DNA of 64,000 nucleotides from the NCBI GenBank assembly GCA_014656175.1, contig BNBX01000001.1, positions 248,001 to 312,000 of the forward strand, written 5' to 3'. The stretch's first letter is position 1. Each line of letters opens with the position of its first letter. Of the stretch, positions 25,926 through 34,966 are shown one piece after another. The notes under the pieces are model-generated. The model saw only the letters and a program-made list of their open reading frames with translations. It ran no database searches and had not been told where the DNA came from. This DNA comes from Streptomyces werraensis (lineage in GTDB: Bacteria > Actinomycetota > Actinomycetes > Streptomycetales > Streptomycetaceae). A program made the position numbers and the translations under genes.

Positions 25926-26145
25926 GGGGCGGCGGGCAGGAGCGGCGGGCGACCTCTTCTGACCCCTCTGCGACCGCGTCCTGTCCGTCGGGGCGCGTAT
26001 GCGACCGTCGTGCGCCCGTGCACTGTGCGTGCGCGCCTGACCCGGGGGCAGAGCACGGACCTAACCTCGAGCCGAACTCGGGTATCCCTGGGGCCTGTTG
26101 AGGGCATGACGTCTCCAGCGCCCGCGCAACCTCGAGGAGGGGCAC

Positions 26146-27552
26146 GTGCTAGAGCCCACGTACCAGGCGGACGTCGTCGTCGTGGGAGCCGGTGTGGCCG
26201 GACTCTCCGCGGCACGTCGACTGACCAGCGCAGGAGTCTCCACCGTGGTCCTGGAGGCCGCCCATGAGGTGGGGGGCCGCATGGCGACCGAGAAGGTCGA
26301 CGGCTTCCGTCTCGACAGACTCGGCCGGCTGCTGTCCACGGCATGCGCCGAACTGCACGTCACCCCGGGGCTGGAGGACCTGGTGCTGCGGCCGTTCGCG
26401 CCCGGTGTCCTGCTGCACAGCGACGGGCGACATCATCGCGCCGGCGTGCAGCCGGGCAACCGGCGCGCACGTGGCGCACGGAGCGCGAGGGGCGCACTTC
26501 ACGCGGTGCGTGCCCTGGCGAGCGCCCCTCTGCCGGGGCCTCGCAGGCCGGCCGCGGTGCCCGGACGGCAGGTGTCCCTGCCCCGCCACCGGGTGGGCGC
26601 CCCCTTGGGCACGGCGCTGGACCAGGCGCGGCTGGGCGCCGCGCTGAACCGGCTGGCGGGCACGTCGGTGGAGCGGCTGCTGGCCCGCCCGGAGACGACC
26701 GCCGCCGAGGCGCTGCACGGCCGGGGCCTGCCCGCCCGCACCGTCGACGGCTTCCTGCGCCCGCTGCTCGCGGCCCTGTTGTGCGACCCCGAGCTCACCA
26801 CCTCCAGCAGGCCGGCGGACCTCGCGCTGCGGGACTTCGCGAGCGGGCGGCTGTGTCTGCCGGAGGGCGGGGCGGAGGCGCTGCCGCAGCTGCTGGCGCG
26901 GTCGCTGCCGCCGGGCACGGTGCGCACGGGAGTACGGGTCACCTCGGTCTCGACGACCTCGGTGACCACCGCGGAGCACGGGGAGCTGCGGTGCGCGGCC
27001 GTGCTGGTCGCGACCGGCGCGCGGGACGCGGCGGAGCTGCTGCCGGGGCTGCGGGTGCCGGACTTCCACCCGGTGACGGTGGTGCACCACACCACCGACG
27101 AATCGCCGGCCACGGACGCCTCCCTGCTGCTGGACGCGGACCGGGGCGGGCCGGTGGCGCACACCGCGGTCGTCAGCGCGGTCGACCCGTCCCGCGCACC
27201 GGCCGGCCGCACGCTGGTGACCTCCACGGTCCTCGGCCCGGCCACGGCGGACACCGACACGGCCGTGCGGGCGCACCTGGCGCGGCTGTACGGGATGCCG
27301 ACGACGCGCTGGGAGACGCTGGCGGTACGGCACACCGCCGACGCGGTCCCCGCGATGCGTCCCCCGCACGACCTGCGCCGTCCGGTGCGGCTCCTGGCCG
27401 GCCTGTACGTCTGCGGCGACCACCGCGACAGCGGCGCTGTCCAGGGCGCCCTCCGCTCCGCCGACCGGGCGGTCACGGCCCTCCTGACCGACCTGGGAGT
27501 GGGCCGCCCGATGCACACGGCCGACCCCCTCCCCACAGCCCGAGCGGCCTGA
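26146..27552 (+). CDS. FAD-dependent amine oxidase / phytoene-desaturase-like oxidoreductase
   Basis: This 468-aa flavoprotein has an N-terminal dinucleotide fold (DVVVVGAGVAGLSAARRL, then VVLEAAHEVGGRMATEKVDGF with the GG motif of amine oxidases). The C-terminal FAD-binding end is LYVCGDHRDSGAVQGALRSADRAV. The substrate is unknown. Residues ~100-150 are unusually Arg/Ala/Pro-rich and look like a low-complexity insert; the frame continues normally on both sides. The start is GTG 26146 with GAGGAGGGG just upstream. The gene lies alone between the epimerase and the HTH regulator. Confidence 0.88.
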   Translation: MLEPTYQADVVVVGAGVAGLSAARRLTSAGVSTVVLEAAHEVGGRMATEKVDGFRLDRLGRLLSTACAELHVTPGLEDLVLRPFAPGVLLHSDGRHHRAGVQPGNRRARGARSARGALHAVRALASAPLPGPRRPAAVPGRQVSLPRHRVGAPLGTALDQARLGAALNRLAGTSVERLLARPETTAAEALHGRGLPARTVDGFLRPLLAALLCDPELTTSSRPADLALRDFASGRLCLPEGGAEALPQLLARSLPPGTVRTGVRVTSVSTTSVTTAEHGELRCAAVLVATGARDAAELLPGLRVPDFHPVTVVHHTTDESPATDASLLLDADRGGPVAHTAVVSAVDPSRAPAGRTLVTSTVLGPATADTDTAVRAHLARLYGMPTTRWETLAVRHTADAVPAMRPPHDLRRPVRLLAGLYVCGDHRDSGAVQGALRSADRAVTALLTDLGVGRPMHTADPLPTARAA

Positions 27553-27669
27553 CCCCACAGACCGGCGCCCGCCGACGGTGAACACACCCTCGGCGGGTGC
27601 CTTCCACACGCCCCACTCGGGCGGCACCTCCGCAGCGCCGGGCGCGGGCGGTCCGTGACTGAGCGCGCC

Positions 27670-27684
27670 GTTCCCCGCGCCCCT
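27670..27684. repeat. Copy of a dispersed short intergenic motif
   Basis: GTTCCCCGCGCCCCT between two convergent genes is an exact copy of the core at 21364-21378. Confidence 0.5.
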
Positions 27685-27732
27685 GAGGGGCGCTACCGGC
27701 ACCTCGTCAGTGCCGAGGTGCGCGACACCCCG

Positions 27733-29196
27733 TCACGCGAACGTGGTCGCCACCTTGTCCCGGTACGTACGGACCGGTCCCGCGTCCCGGTACGGCTCCA
27801 GCCGCCGCTCGAAGTCCCGCACGTACTCCACCGCCCGCACCGACCGCATCTCCGCCGCCTGCGCGGCAGCCTCCGCCGCCAGCTGGCACGCCTGGTCCAG
27901 CTCCCCCAGCCCGAGCCGCGCGGTGGCGAGGACGACCCGGCAGAACAGCCGACTGCGCGCATACCCCGGCGCCCGCAACTGCAGCGACCGCTCCGCGTGC
28001 TGAGCCGCCGCCCGGAACTGCTGCAGATCCCGGTGGCAGTGCCCGAACTCGTCGGCCAGCTGGGCCTCGTCGAAGAACCGCGCCCAGTGCGGCACCTCGT
28101 CCCCGGGCCGCGCCGCGTCCAGCGCGCGTTCCGCACGGACCAGCGCGGCCGTGCAGGCCCGCACCTCCCCGAGCACCCCGTGCCCGCGCGCCTCGGCGGC
28201 GTGCAGCAGGGCCTGGACGGCGGGCGGGGCCGAGCTTCCCATGCCCTGCTGGGCGACCCGGGCGAGCTGCACGGCCTCCCGCCCGTGGCCGAGGTAGACG
28301 GCCTGGCGGCTCATGGTGACCAGCACGTACGCCCCGTAGGCCCGGTCGCCTGCCGCCTGCGACAGCCGCAGGGCCTGGACGAAGTACCGCTGGGCGAGCC
28401 CGTGCGCGGCGATGTCGTACGAGGTCCAGCCGGCCAGCCGGGTCAGGTCGGCCGCGGCGGCGAACAGCCGGCGGCCCGTCTGCTCGCCGTAGGTGCCCCG
28501 CAGCATCGGCTCCAGCTCGTGCTCCAGGTAGCGCACGAGGGCCTGGCGGGCGTGCCCGCCTCCGTAGGCGTCGTCCAGGGTGCGGAACAGCTCGCCGACG
28601 GAACGCAGCGCGGCGATGTCGCCGCCGGTGACCCGGTAACCGGGCGCGCGGTCCGCCGCCCCGCGCCGACGGGCGGCGATCTCGGCGGGCGTCACGGGCC
28701 GCACCGGCGGGCGGCCCTGGGCGGGCACCCGGACCGGCTCGGCGCGGGCGACCTTCTCGTCGGGCCGTCCGATGAGCCAGTCCCGGCTGGGCACCACGAG
28801 ACCCGCCGAGGTGAACGCGATCTTCCGCAGCTCGGCGTGGCTGCCGGAGTCCTTGCGCCACAGCCCGCTGACGATGTCGACGGCCTCCTCGGGGGTGGCC
28901 GCGAACTCCAGCCCCGCGTAGACCGGCGCGCAGGCGTCCAGTCCGAGGTCCTGGGCGGTGAGCCGACGACCGAGGCGCCGGGTGAAGACCTCGGCGATGA
29001 GCGCCGGGGTCGTCCCGCGCGGCTGCTGTCCGCGCAGCCAGCGGGTGACCGAGGTCTTGTCGTATCTCAGGTCGAGCCCGTGTTCGAGACCGAGCTGGTC
29101 CACGCGACGGGCGAGTCCCGCGTTGGAGAACCCCGCTTCTGCGATGAGCGCGGCGAGCTGTCGGTTGGGGGTGCGCTGCGCGGGTCGTTCCGTCAT
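27733..29196 (-). CDS. HTH/TPR transcriptional regulator, NsdA-like
   Basis: This 487-aa protein starts with a DNA-binding domain in which RQLAALIAEAGFSNAGLARR and YDKTSVTRWLRGQQPRGTTP form an XRE-type helix-turn-helix within the first ~80 residues. The remaining ~300 residues are Ala-rich paired helices of the TPR kind (for example QAVYLGHGREAVQLARVAQQ, AEARGHGVLGEVRACTAAL). This architecture resembles the Streptomyces NsdA/BldD-associated repressor families, which affect development and antibiotic synthesis; the assignment is by layout only. ATG 29196 (MTERPAQRTPNRQ) is chosen over 29322 since the upstream residues are unconserved-looking and GGAG precedes it. It is divergent from lipB. Confidence 0.8.
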   Translation of the reverse strand: MTERPAQRTPNRQLAALIAEAGFSNAGLARRVDQLGLEHGLDLRYDKTSVTRWLRGQQPRGTTPALIAEVFTRRLGRRLTAQDLGLDACAPVYAGLEFAATPEEAVDIVSGLWRKDSGSHAELRKIAFTSAGLVVPSRDWLIGRPDEKVARAEPVRVPAQGRPPVRPVTPAEIAARRRGAADRAPGYRVTGGDIAALRSVGELFRTLDDAYGGGHARQALVRYLEHELEPMLRGTYGEQTGRRLFAAAADLTRLAGWTSYDIAAHGLAQRYFVQALRLSQAAGDRAYGAYVLVTMSRQAVYLGHGREAVQLARVAQQGMGSSAPPAVQALLHAAEARGHGVLGEVRACTAALVRAERALDAARPGDEVPHWARFFDEAQLADEFGHCHRDLQQFRAAAQHAERSLQLRAPGYARSRLFCRVVLATARLGLGELDQACQLAAEAAAQAAEMRSVRAVEYVRDFERRLEPYRDAGPVRTYRDKVATTFA

Positions 29197-29468
29197 CTGC
29201 GGTGCGGTCTCCTGCCTTCCGGCTGTTCGTCTGTCGGATTGCCTGTGAGCAGCCCTTATGGACTCGCGGTCGGCGCGAATGTAGCGGAGAGTGAGCACCC
29301 GATCGCAGAGATCAACCGGCATTCATCCGATCGTGTGAGGATTGGTCCGAAGCTGACGACTGGGGGCGGACAGCACTGGCGACGGCCGACAGCCGGAGGT
29401 CCGTCGAACGGTCGTACAGTGGCGTGGGCGCGTTTCGCGCCTGACGACCTTCGAGGGAGGCGTTTGCC

Positions 29469-30287
29469 GTGGGTGAGTTGCGGTTCGTCCGGATGGGCTT
29501 CGGTGACGAGGCGGTGGACTACCAGGTGGCCTGGGACGAACAGCGCCGGGTGCACGCCGCGCGGTTCGCCGACGAGGTGCCCGACACCGTGATCCTGCTG
29601 GAGCACCCGCCCGTCTACACCGCCGGGCGGCGCACCGAGGACAGCGAGCGGCCCCTCGACGGCACCCCCGTCATCGACGTGGACCGCGGCGGCAAGATCA
29701 CCTGGCACGGTCCCGGCCAGCTGGTGGGCTATCCCATCCAGAAGCTGCCCCGCCCGGTGGACGTGGTCGCGCACGTCCGCCGCCTGGAGGAGGCCCTGAT
29801 CCGCACCTGCGCGGAGTTCGGCCTGGAGACCACCCGGGTCGAGGGCCGCAGCGGCGTGTGGGTGCTGGGGGACCCGGTCGAGCGGCGCCCCTCCCTCGGA
29901 GGGCTCTCCCTGGACTTCGACCCGCGGCTGCACGACGAGGAGTTCGACCCCCGGCTCAACGGCCCGGAGTACGCCCCCTCCAACGCTGGCCAGCGCCGCG
30001 AGGACCGCAAGATCGCCGCCATCGGCATCCGGGTCGCCAAGGGCGTCACCATGCACGGCTTCGCGCTGAACGTGAATCCCGACAACAAGTGGTTCGACAG
30101 GATCATCCCGTGCGGCATCCGGGACGCGGGCGTCGCCTCCCTGGCGAACGAGCTGGGACGCGACGTCACGATCGAGGAGGTGCTGCCCGTCGTGGAGCGC
30201 CACCTGAAGGACGTGCTGGAGAACGCCGACCTGAGGCCGCGCGTGGTCGAGAAGGCCCCGGCGGCCGTCACCGCGTCCGGCGTCTGA
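29469..30287 (+). CDS. lipB: Octanoyltransferase
   Basis: LipB transfers octanoyl groups from acyl carrier protein to lipoyl domains. The 272-aa protein shows [30 protein letters not shown] (RGG/HGPGQ signature), [24 protein letters not shown] with the catalytic Lys, and IPCGI with the nucleophilic Cys. An extra ~35-residue insert after [14 protein letters not shown] is larger than in E. coli. The start is GTG 29469 after GAGGGAGG. A TACAGT -10-like element lies near 29414. It precedes lipA by 72 bp. Confidence 0.95.
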   Translation: MGELRFVRMGFGDEAVDYQVAWDEQRRVHAARFADEVPDTVILLEHPPVYTAGRRTEDSERPLDGTPVIDVDRGGKITWHGPGQLVGYPIQKLPRPVDVVAHVRRLEEALIRTCAEFGLETTRVEGRSGVWVLGDPVERRPSLGGLSLDFDPRLHDEEFDPRLNGPEYAPSNAGQRREDRKIAAIGIRVAKGVTMHGFALNVNPDNKWFDRIIPCGIRDAGVASLANELGRDVTIEEVLPVVERHLKDVLENADLRPRVVEKAPAAVTASGV

Positions 30288-30359
30288 GGGCCGTCCGGGC
30301 TTTCACATCCACGGGCGTACGCTTGACGACGCCGAAGAATCAATCGCTAGGAGCCGGTC

Positions 30360-31325
30360 GTGTCCGCAGTCGCACCCGACGGACGCAAGATGCTGCGCCT
30401 GGAGGTCCGCAACAGCCAGACCCCCATCGAGCGCAAGCCCGAGTGGATCAAGACCCGGGCGAAAATGGGCCCCGAGTACTCCAAGATGCAGAACCTGGTC
30501 AAGAGCGAGGGTCTGCACACCGTCTGCCAGGAAGCCGGCTGCCCCAACATCTACGAGTGCTGGGAGGACCGCGAGGCGACCTTCCTCATCGGCGGCGACC
30601 AGTGCACCCGGCGCTGCGACTTCTGCCAGATCGACACCGGCAAGCCCGAGGCCCTGGACCGGGACGAGCCGCGCCGCGTCGGCGAGTCGGTCGTCACGAT
30701 GGACCTGAACTACGCCACGATCACCGGCGTCGCCCGCGACGACCTGGAGGACGGCGGCGCCTGGCTGTACGCGGAGACCGTGCGCCAGATCCACGCGCAG
30801 ACCGCCGACCGCGCCGAGGGCCGCACCAAGGTCGAGCTGCTGGCCCCGGACTTCAACGCCGTCCCCGAGCAGCTCGCGGAGGTCTTCTCCTCCCGCCCCG
30901 AGGTGTTCGCGCACAACGTGGAGACGGTCCCCCGGATCTTCAAGCGGATCCGCCCCGGCTTCCGCTACGAGCGCTCCCTGAAGGTCATCACCGAGGCCCG
31001 TGACTTCGGCCTGGTCACCAAGTCCAACCTGATCCTCGGCATGGGCGAGACCCGCGAGGAGGTCAGCGAGGCGCTGAAGCAGCTGCACGACGCGGGCTGC
31101 GAGCTGGTCACCATCACCCAGTACCTGCGTCCCTCCGTGCGCCATCACCCCGTGGAGCGCTGGGTGAAGCCGCAGGAGTTCGTGGAGCTGAAGGAGGAGG
31201 CCGAGCAGATCGGCTTCTCCGGTGTGATGTCCGGGCCGCTGGTCCGCTCCTCGTACCGCGCCGGCCGCCTGTACCGGATGGCGGTCGAGAAGCGCGGCGC
31301 CTTCGTCGCCTCCCAGGCGGTCTGA
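30360..31325 (+). CDS. lipA: Lipoyl synthase (radical SAM)
   Basis: LipA inserts sulfur into octanoylated E2 subunits. The 321-aa protein has the auxiliary cluster ligands Cys56, Cys61 and Cys67 ([12 protein letters not shown]) and the radical SAM cluster CTRRCDFC (Cys82, Cys86, Cys89). The C-terminal VRSSYRAG contains the Ser ligand. The start is GTG 30360 with TAGGAG 7-8 nt upstream. It serves the E2 encoded 14 kb upstream and is normally co-expressed with lipB. A terminator follows 15 bp after the stop. Confidence 0.97.
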   Translation: MSAVAPDGRKMLRLEVRNSQTPIERKPEWIKTRAKMGPEYSKMQNLVKSEGLHTVCQEAGCPNIYECWEDREATFLIGGDQCTRRCDFCQIDTGKPEALDRDEPRRVGESVVTMDLNYATITGVARDDLEDGGAWLYAETVRQIHAQTADRAEGRTKVELLAPDFNAVPEQLAEVFSSRPEVFAHNVETVPRIFKRIRPGFRYERSLKVITEARDFGLVTKSNLILGMGETREEVSEALKQLHDAGCELVTITQYLRPSVRHHPVERWVKPQEFVELKEEAEQIGFSGVMSGPLVRSSYRAGRLYRMAVEKRGAFVASQAV

Positions 31326-31340
31326 GCACGGCGGCGGCGG

Positions 31341-31376
31341 GGCCCCTCGGGCCTCCCCCCGCGGCCCCGAGGGGCC
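31341..31376 (+). terminator. Hairpin terminator after lipA
   Basis: An 11-bp perfect stem (31341-31351 with 31366-31376) encloses a 14-nt C-rich loop. A 12-bp palindrome TGTGAATTCACA at 31421-31432 lies further downstream in the same 321-bp gap. Confidence 0.65.
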
Positions 31377-31562
31377 TGCCCGCACGCCCGCGGGCCTGCC
31401 CCGATGTGCCGCCGCCATGCTGTGAATTCACACACAAGGCCCTACCGGCGGGTAGTGGCCGAGAGAACGCGGTCCCGGCCGTCCTCCCAGTTGAGGGCAC
31501 AGGCCGGGGCCGCGTCGGCGTTCGGGCCCCAGCGCGAAGGCTTCATGCCTGTTTGACCGGTC

Positions 31563-31602
31563 GGTCACGCCCTGGTAACACCAGGCAGTGACCCTGGTAT
31601 CA
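31563..31602 (+). promoter_or_regulatory. Candidate GlnR-type operator before the 66-aa ORF
   Basis: GTCAC-6-GTAAC (31563-31578) and GTGAC-6-ATCAC (31587-31602) resemble two gTnAc-n6-GaAAc half-site pairs. The same region reads as a 22-bp direct repeat of CCTGGTA(A/T)CACC starting at 31570 and 31592. From memory, the S. coelicolor equivalent (SCO2195) was reported as a GlnR target. Confidence 0.55.
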
Positions 31603-31646
31603 CCGCACGCCACCATTGCCCGCCGGCATCGAGGGAGACCGTCACC

Positions 31647-31847
31647 ATGCAGGCCGCGCCCGTCCGCGCCACCGCCATCCCGTCCCTCACCACCGCTCTG
31701 CGCGCCGTCGAGTCGCTGCTGATGAGCGGCGGCCAGCGCACCGCACGGCGCAACGCCTGGACGTCCGTGCTGGAGGACCGCCGCCGCGCCAAGGACCGGG
31801 TCGAGGCGCAGCGCGTCCTCGACCAGAGCCTGATCGCCCGCCCCTGA
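31647..31847 (+). CDS. Small basic protein, putative GlnR-regulated
   Basis: This 66-aa protein (MQAAPVRATAIPSLTTALRA...) is rich in Arg and Ala. It probably folds as one or two helices (ALRAVESLLMSGGQRTARRN, SVLEDRRRAKDRVEAQRVLD) and has no signal sequence or cysteines. GAGGGAG precedes the ATG at 31647. I recognise it only by position as the SCO2195-type small gene between lipA and DUF4191. The upstream repeat that looks like a GlnR site suggests a role in nitrogen control, perhaps as a small regulator binding protein or RNA; this is inference. Confidence 0.7.
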   Translation: MQAAPVRATAIPSLTTALRAVESLLMSGGQRTARRNAWTSVLEDRRRAKDRVEAQRVLDQSLIARP

Positions 31848-31913
31848 ACCAGGCCGGTCCGGCCGGTCCGGGCCGACCGCGGCACTGCCGTCGAACGCGC
31901 TCCGGGGGACACG

Positions 31914-31919
31914 TAGACT
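31914..31919 (+). promoter_or_regulatory. -10-like element, possible leaderless start of the DUF4191 gene
   Basis: TAGACT ends 7 nt before the ATG at 31927 and no ribosome binding site is close to the start. Confidence 0.45.
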
Positions 31920-31926
31920 TCATGCC

Positions 31927-32631
31927 ATGGCGAGGAAGGAAACCGCAGCGGACGCTGCGAACCCCGGGCGACTGAAGCAGATCGCCCTGACCTACAAGAT
32001 GACCCGCAGGGCCGACAAGAAGATCGGTCTTGTACTCGCGGCTGTCGGAATCGTCACCTTCGGTGTCTTCCTCGCGATCGGTTTCTTGATCGGGCACCCC
32101 ATCTATCTCGGCCTCCTGGGCTTCCTGCTCGCCTTCCTCGCGACGGCGATCGTGTTCGGCCGCCGTGCCGAACGGGCGGCCTTCGGACAGATGGAGGGAC
32201 AGCCGGGCGCCGCCGCGGCCGTGCTCGACAACATCGGCCGAGGCTGGACGACGACCCCGGCGGTCGCGATGAACCGCAACCAGGACGTGGTGCACCGCGC
32301 GGTCGGCAAGGCCGGCATCGTGCTGGTCGCCGAGGGCAACCCGAACCGGGTGAAGAGCCTGCTGGCCGCCGAGAAGAAGCGGATGAACCGCATCGTCGCG
32401 GACGTGCCCGTGCACGACCTGATCGTGGGCACCGGCGAGGGCCAGGTGGAGCTGAAGAAGCTCCGCACCACCATGCTGAAGCTGCCGCGCGTCCTCACCG
32501 GCCCGCAGGTCACCGCGACCAACGACCGGCTGCGCGCGCTGGGCGACCTGATGAGCAACATGCCGCTGCCGAAGGGGCCGATGCCGAAGGGCATGAAGCT
32601 GCCGAAGGGCGGCGGTCAGCGGGGCCGCTGA
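31927..32631 (+). CDS. DUF4191 membrane protein
   Basis: This 234-aa protein has two adjacent transmembrane helices at residues ~36-58 and ~61-80 (GLVLAAVGIVTFGVFLAIG, LGLLGFLLAFLATAIVFG). A conserved cytoplasmic domain with GQMEGQPGAAAAVLDNIGRG and a Lys/Gly/Pro-rich tail (LPKGPMPKGMKLPKGGG) follow. The family is restricted to Actinobacteria and is consistently linked to lipA and glnA (Rv2219 in Mycobacterium, as recalled). Its function is unknown. The gene lies 79 bp after the 66-aa ORF and ends at a strong terminator. Confidence 0.9.
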   Translation: MARKETAADAANPGRLKQIALTYKMTRRADKKIGLVLAAVGIVTFGVFLAIGFLIGHPIYLGLLGFLLAFLATAIVFGRRAERAAFGQMEGQPGAAAAVLDNIGRGWTTTPAVAMNRNQDVVHRAVGKAGIVLVAEGNPNRVKSLLAAEKKRMNRIVADVPVHDLIVGTGEGQVELKKLRTTMLKLPRVLTGPQVTATNDRLRALGDLMSNMPLPKGPMPKGMKLPKGGGQRGR

Positions 32632-32647
32632 GTCCCGCGGGACATGG

Positions 32648-32701
32648 CACGACGAGGACGGGGCGCCGGAATGTGGATTCCGGCGCCCCGTCCTCGTCGT
32701 G
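32648..32701. terminator. Very long bidirectional hairpin terminator
   Basis: A perfect 25-bp stem (32648-32672 with 32677-32701) closes on GTGG between the convergent DUF4191 and RDD genes. It can end transcription from both sides. Confidence 0.9.
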
Positions 32702-32722
32702 TGCGGTCGTGCGCGGGCCGGG

Positions 32723-33190
32723 TCAGAAGCGGATCTCGACCGTGCGGGCCAGCCGGTCGTGCAGGCCGCGGCCGTCGCGGTCCCAGACGAGCGCGGGGAT
32801 CGCGAGGCACAGCAGCACCGAGCGCAGCAGGCCGCGCAGCGGCTGGACCCGGCCGGTGTCGAGGGCGACCACGCGCAGTCCGAAGAGGCGCTTGCCGGGC
32901 GTGGAGCCGACGGTGCCGACGGTGAGCACGCTCAGCACCAGGAACACCAGCAGCGCCCAGTTGCCGGTGCGGGCGTCGTAGCCGTCGGTGAGCAGGCCGT
33001 ATGCGATCAGGAGGCACAGGCCCCAGTCCACGGCGAGGGCGCCGATCCTGCGGCCGGGGCGTGCGATCGACCCCGGTCCCTGTTCCGGCAGCCCCAGCTG
33101 CTCGCCCCGGTAACCGAAGTCGGCACCGGCCTCCTCCATGGCCGCGCGCGGGCCGGACAGCCATGATCCGATTGCTTGCCTGTTGTCCAC
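32723..33190 (-). CDS. RDD family membrane protein next to glnA
   Basis: This 155-aa protein carries IARPGRRIGALAVDWGLCLLIAY (first RDD helix with its Arg and Asp), a second hydrophobic region (WALLVFLVLSVLTVGTV), the loop GSTPGKRLFGLRVVALD and the ending WDRDGRGLHDRLARTV, all RDD hallmarks. The start is GTG 33190. TACCGT lies 6 nt before it on the minus strand (33197-33202), which suggests a leaderless message. It is divergent from glnA, as in Mycobacterium (Rv2219A, recalled). Its promoter lies close to the GlnR site at 33266-33303. Confidence 0.88.
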   Translation of the reverse strand: MDNRQAIGSWLSGPRAAMEEAGADFGYRGEQLGLPEQGPGSIARPGRRIGALAVDWGLCLLIAYGLLTDGYDARTGNWALLVFLVLSVLTVGTVGSTPGKRLFGLRVVALDTGRVQPLRGLLRSVLLCLAIPALVWDRDGRGLHDRLARTVEIRF

Positions 33191-33265
33191 CCGTCCACGG
33201 TACTGCGGCCGGATATGACCGGGAGACGGCGGGGTGCGCCGGAGCTACCGTGGAAGAGGCGCCGG

Positions 33266-33303
33266 TTAACTTGTGCGAAACAAACGGGTCACGCCCGAGA
33301 AAT
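33266..33303 (+). promoter_or_regulatory. GlnR operator of glnA
   Basis: TTAAC-6-GAAAC-6-GTCAC-6-GAAAT gives four half-sites with exact 6-nt spacers, matching the gTnAc-n6-GaAAc consensus. A possible -10, TAGGGT, lies downstream at 33314-33319. GlnR activates glnA under nitrogen limitation in S. coelicolor. Confidence 0.88.
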
Positions 33304-33400
33304 GACCCGTCCCTAGGGTCGAGTGCAGCGTGTGCCCCCCGCACTGGCCGCACGAACGATCTACCACCCCGGCGGGACGGTCGGGAGTAGGAGGAGCTGG

Positions 33401-34810
33401 ATGTTCCAGAACGCCGACGAGGCCAAGAAGTTCATCGCGGACGAGGACGTCAAGTTCATCGACGTCCGCTTCTGCGACCTGCCGGGCGTGATGCAGCACT
33501 TCACGATCCCGGCGTCGGCCTTCGACCCGGCCGAGGAGCTGGCCTTCGACGGCTCCTCGATCCGCGGCTTCCAGGCCATCCACGAGTCCGACATGGCGCT
33601 GCTGCCCGACCTGTCCACCGCGCGGGTCGACCCCTTCCGCCGTGACAAGACGGTCAACATCAACTTCTTCATCCACGACCCGATCACGGGCGAGCAGTAC
33701 TCCCGTGACCCGCGCAACGTGGCGAAGAAGGCCGAGGCGTACCTCGCCTCCACCGGCATCGCCGACACCGCGTTCTTCGGCCCCGAGGCCGAGTTCTACG
33801 TGTTCGACAGCGTGCGCTTCAAGACCTCGGAGAACGAGTCCTTCTACCACATCGACTCCGAGGCGGGCGCCTGGAACACCGGTGCGCTGGAGGACAACCG
33901 CGGTTACAAGGTCCGCTACAAGGGCGGCTACTTCCCGGTCCCGCCGGTCGACCACTTCGCCGACCTGCGCGCCGAGATCTCCCTGGAGCTGGAGAAGGCC
34001 GGCCTGCAGGTCGAGCGCCAGCACCACGAGGTGGGCACCGCCGGCCAGGCGGAGATCAACTACAAGTTCAACACGCTGCTCGCGGCCGCCGACGACCTGC
34101 AGCTCTTCAAGTACATCGTGAAGAACGTCGCCTGGCGCAACGGCAAGACCGCGACCTTCATGCCGAAGCCGATCTTCGGTGACAACGGCTCGGGCATGCA
34201 CGTCCACCAGTCGCTGTGGGCGGGCGGCGAGCCGCTCTTCTACGACGAGCAGGGCTACGCCGGCCTGTCGGACACCGCCCGCTACTACATCGGCGGCATC
34301 CTCAAGCACGCGCCGTCGCTGCTGGCCTTCACCAACCCGACCGTGAACTCGTACCACCGTCTGGTGCCGGGCTTCGAGGCGCCGATCAACCTGGTGTACT
34401 CGCAGCGCAACCGCTCCGCCGCGATGCGCATCCCGATCACCGGCTCGAACCCGAAGGCCAAGCGCGTGGAGTTCCGCGCCCCGGACTCCTCCGGCAACCC
34501 GTACCTGGCCTTCTCGGCGCTGCTGCTGGCCGGCCTGGACGGCATCAAGAACAAGATCGAGCCGGCCGAGCCGATCGACAAGGACCTCTACGAGCTGGCT
34601 CCCGAGGAGCACGCCAACGTGGCCCAGGTCCCGACCTCCCTCGGCGCCGTGCTGGACCGCCTCGAGGCCGACCACGAGTTCCTCCTCCAGGGCGACGTCT
34701 TCACGCCGGACCTGATCGAGACGTGGATCGACTACAAGCGCCAGAACGAGATCGCGCCGCTGCAGCTGCGTCCGCACCCGCACGAGTTCGAGCTGTACTT
34801 CGACGTGTGA
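33401..34810 (+). CDS. glnA: Glutamine synthetase type I
   Basis: GSI makes glutamine from glutamate, ammonia and ATP as a dodecamer. The 469-aa protein has FDGSSIRGF near residue 48, the ATP-binding [16 protein letters not shown] and [19 protein letters not shown] carries the Tyr adenylylated by GlnE, so post-translational control is expected. The ATG at 33401 follows GGAGGAGCTGG. Its upstream region has a full GlnR site. This is the main enzyme; a second, GSII type is encoded 9 kb away. A terminator follows. Confidence 0.98.
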   Translation: MFQNADEAKKFIADEDVKFIDVRFCDLPGVMQHFTIPASAFDPAEELAFDGSSIRGFQAIHESDMALLPDLSTARVDPFRRDKTVNINFFIHDPITGEQYSRDPRNVAKKAEAYLASTGIADTAFFGPEAEFYVFDSVRFKTSENESFYHIDSEAGAWNTGALEDNRGYKVRYKGGYFPVPPVDHFADLRAEISLELEKAGLQVERQHHEVGTAGQAEINYKFNTLLAAADDLQLFKYIVKNVAWRNGKTATFMPKPIFGDNGSGMHVHQSLWAGGEPLFYDEQGYAGLSDTARYYIGGILKHAPSLLAFTNPTVNSYHRLVPGFEAPINLVYSQRNRSAAMRIPITGSNPKAKRVEFRAPDSSGNPYLAFSALLLAGLDGIKNKIEPAEPIDKDLYELAPEEHANVAQVPTSLGAVLDRLEADHEFLLQGDVFTPDLIETWIDYKRQNEIAPLQLRPHPHEFELYFDV

Positions 34811-34846
34811 CCGGACTCCCGCGCGTCCGACGCGTCGGTTCTCGCG

Positions 34847-34883
34847 CCGCCCCCGTCCCTGGTCCGTCCAGGGGCGGGGGCGG
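34847..34883 (+). terminator. Hairpin terminator after glnA
   Basis: A 16-bp stem (34847-34862 with 34868-34883), with one G-U pair and a TCCGT loop, lies 36 nt after the glnA stop. Confidence 0.8.
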
Positions 34884-34966
34884 TGGCGTTGGCCGGAAAG
34901 CTTCCCTCCGGGCGGGTGGGGAGGGATCCTGAGGGTGACACGGTTGTTCGAGAGAAGGTCACGGGG

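Noticed and set aside
26440..26600. Possible double frameshift in the FAD oxidoreductase (Arg/Ala-rich part)
   Set aside because: The frame is open throughout and conserved motifs on both sides are in the same frame; a low-complexity insert is simpler. Comparison with orthologues would settle it.
31421..31432. TGTGAATTCACA palindrome as a Crp-type operator
   Set aside because: It is perfect but only 12 bp, and it lies over 200 bp before the next gene with no promoter nearby; the evidence is too thin for an operator call.
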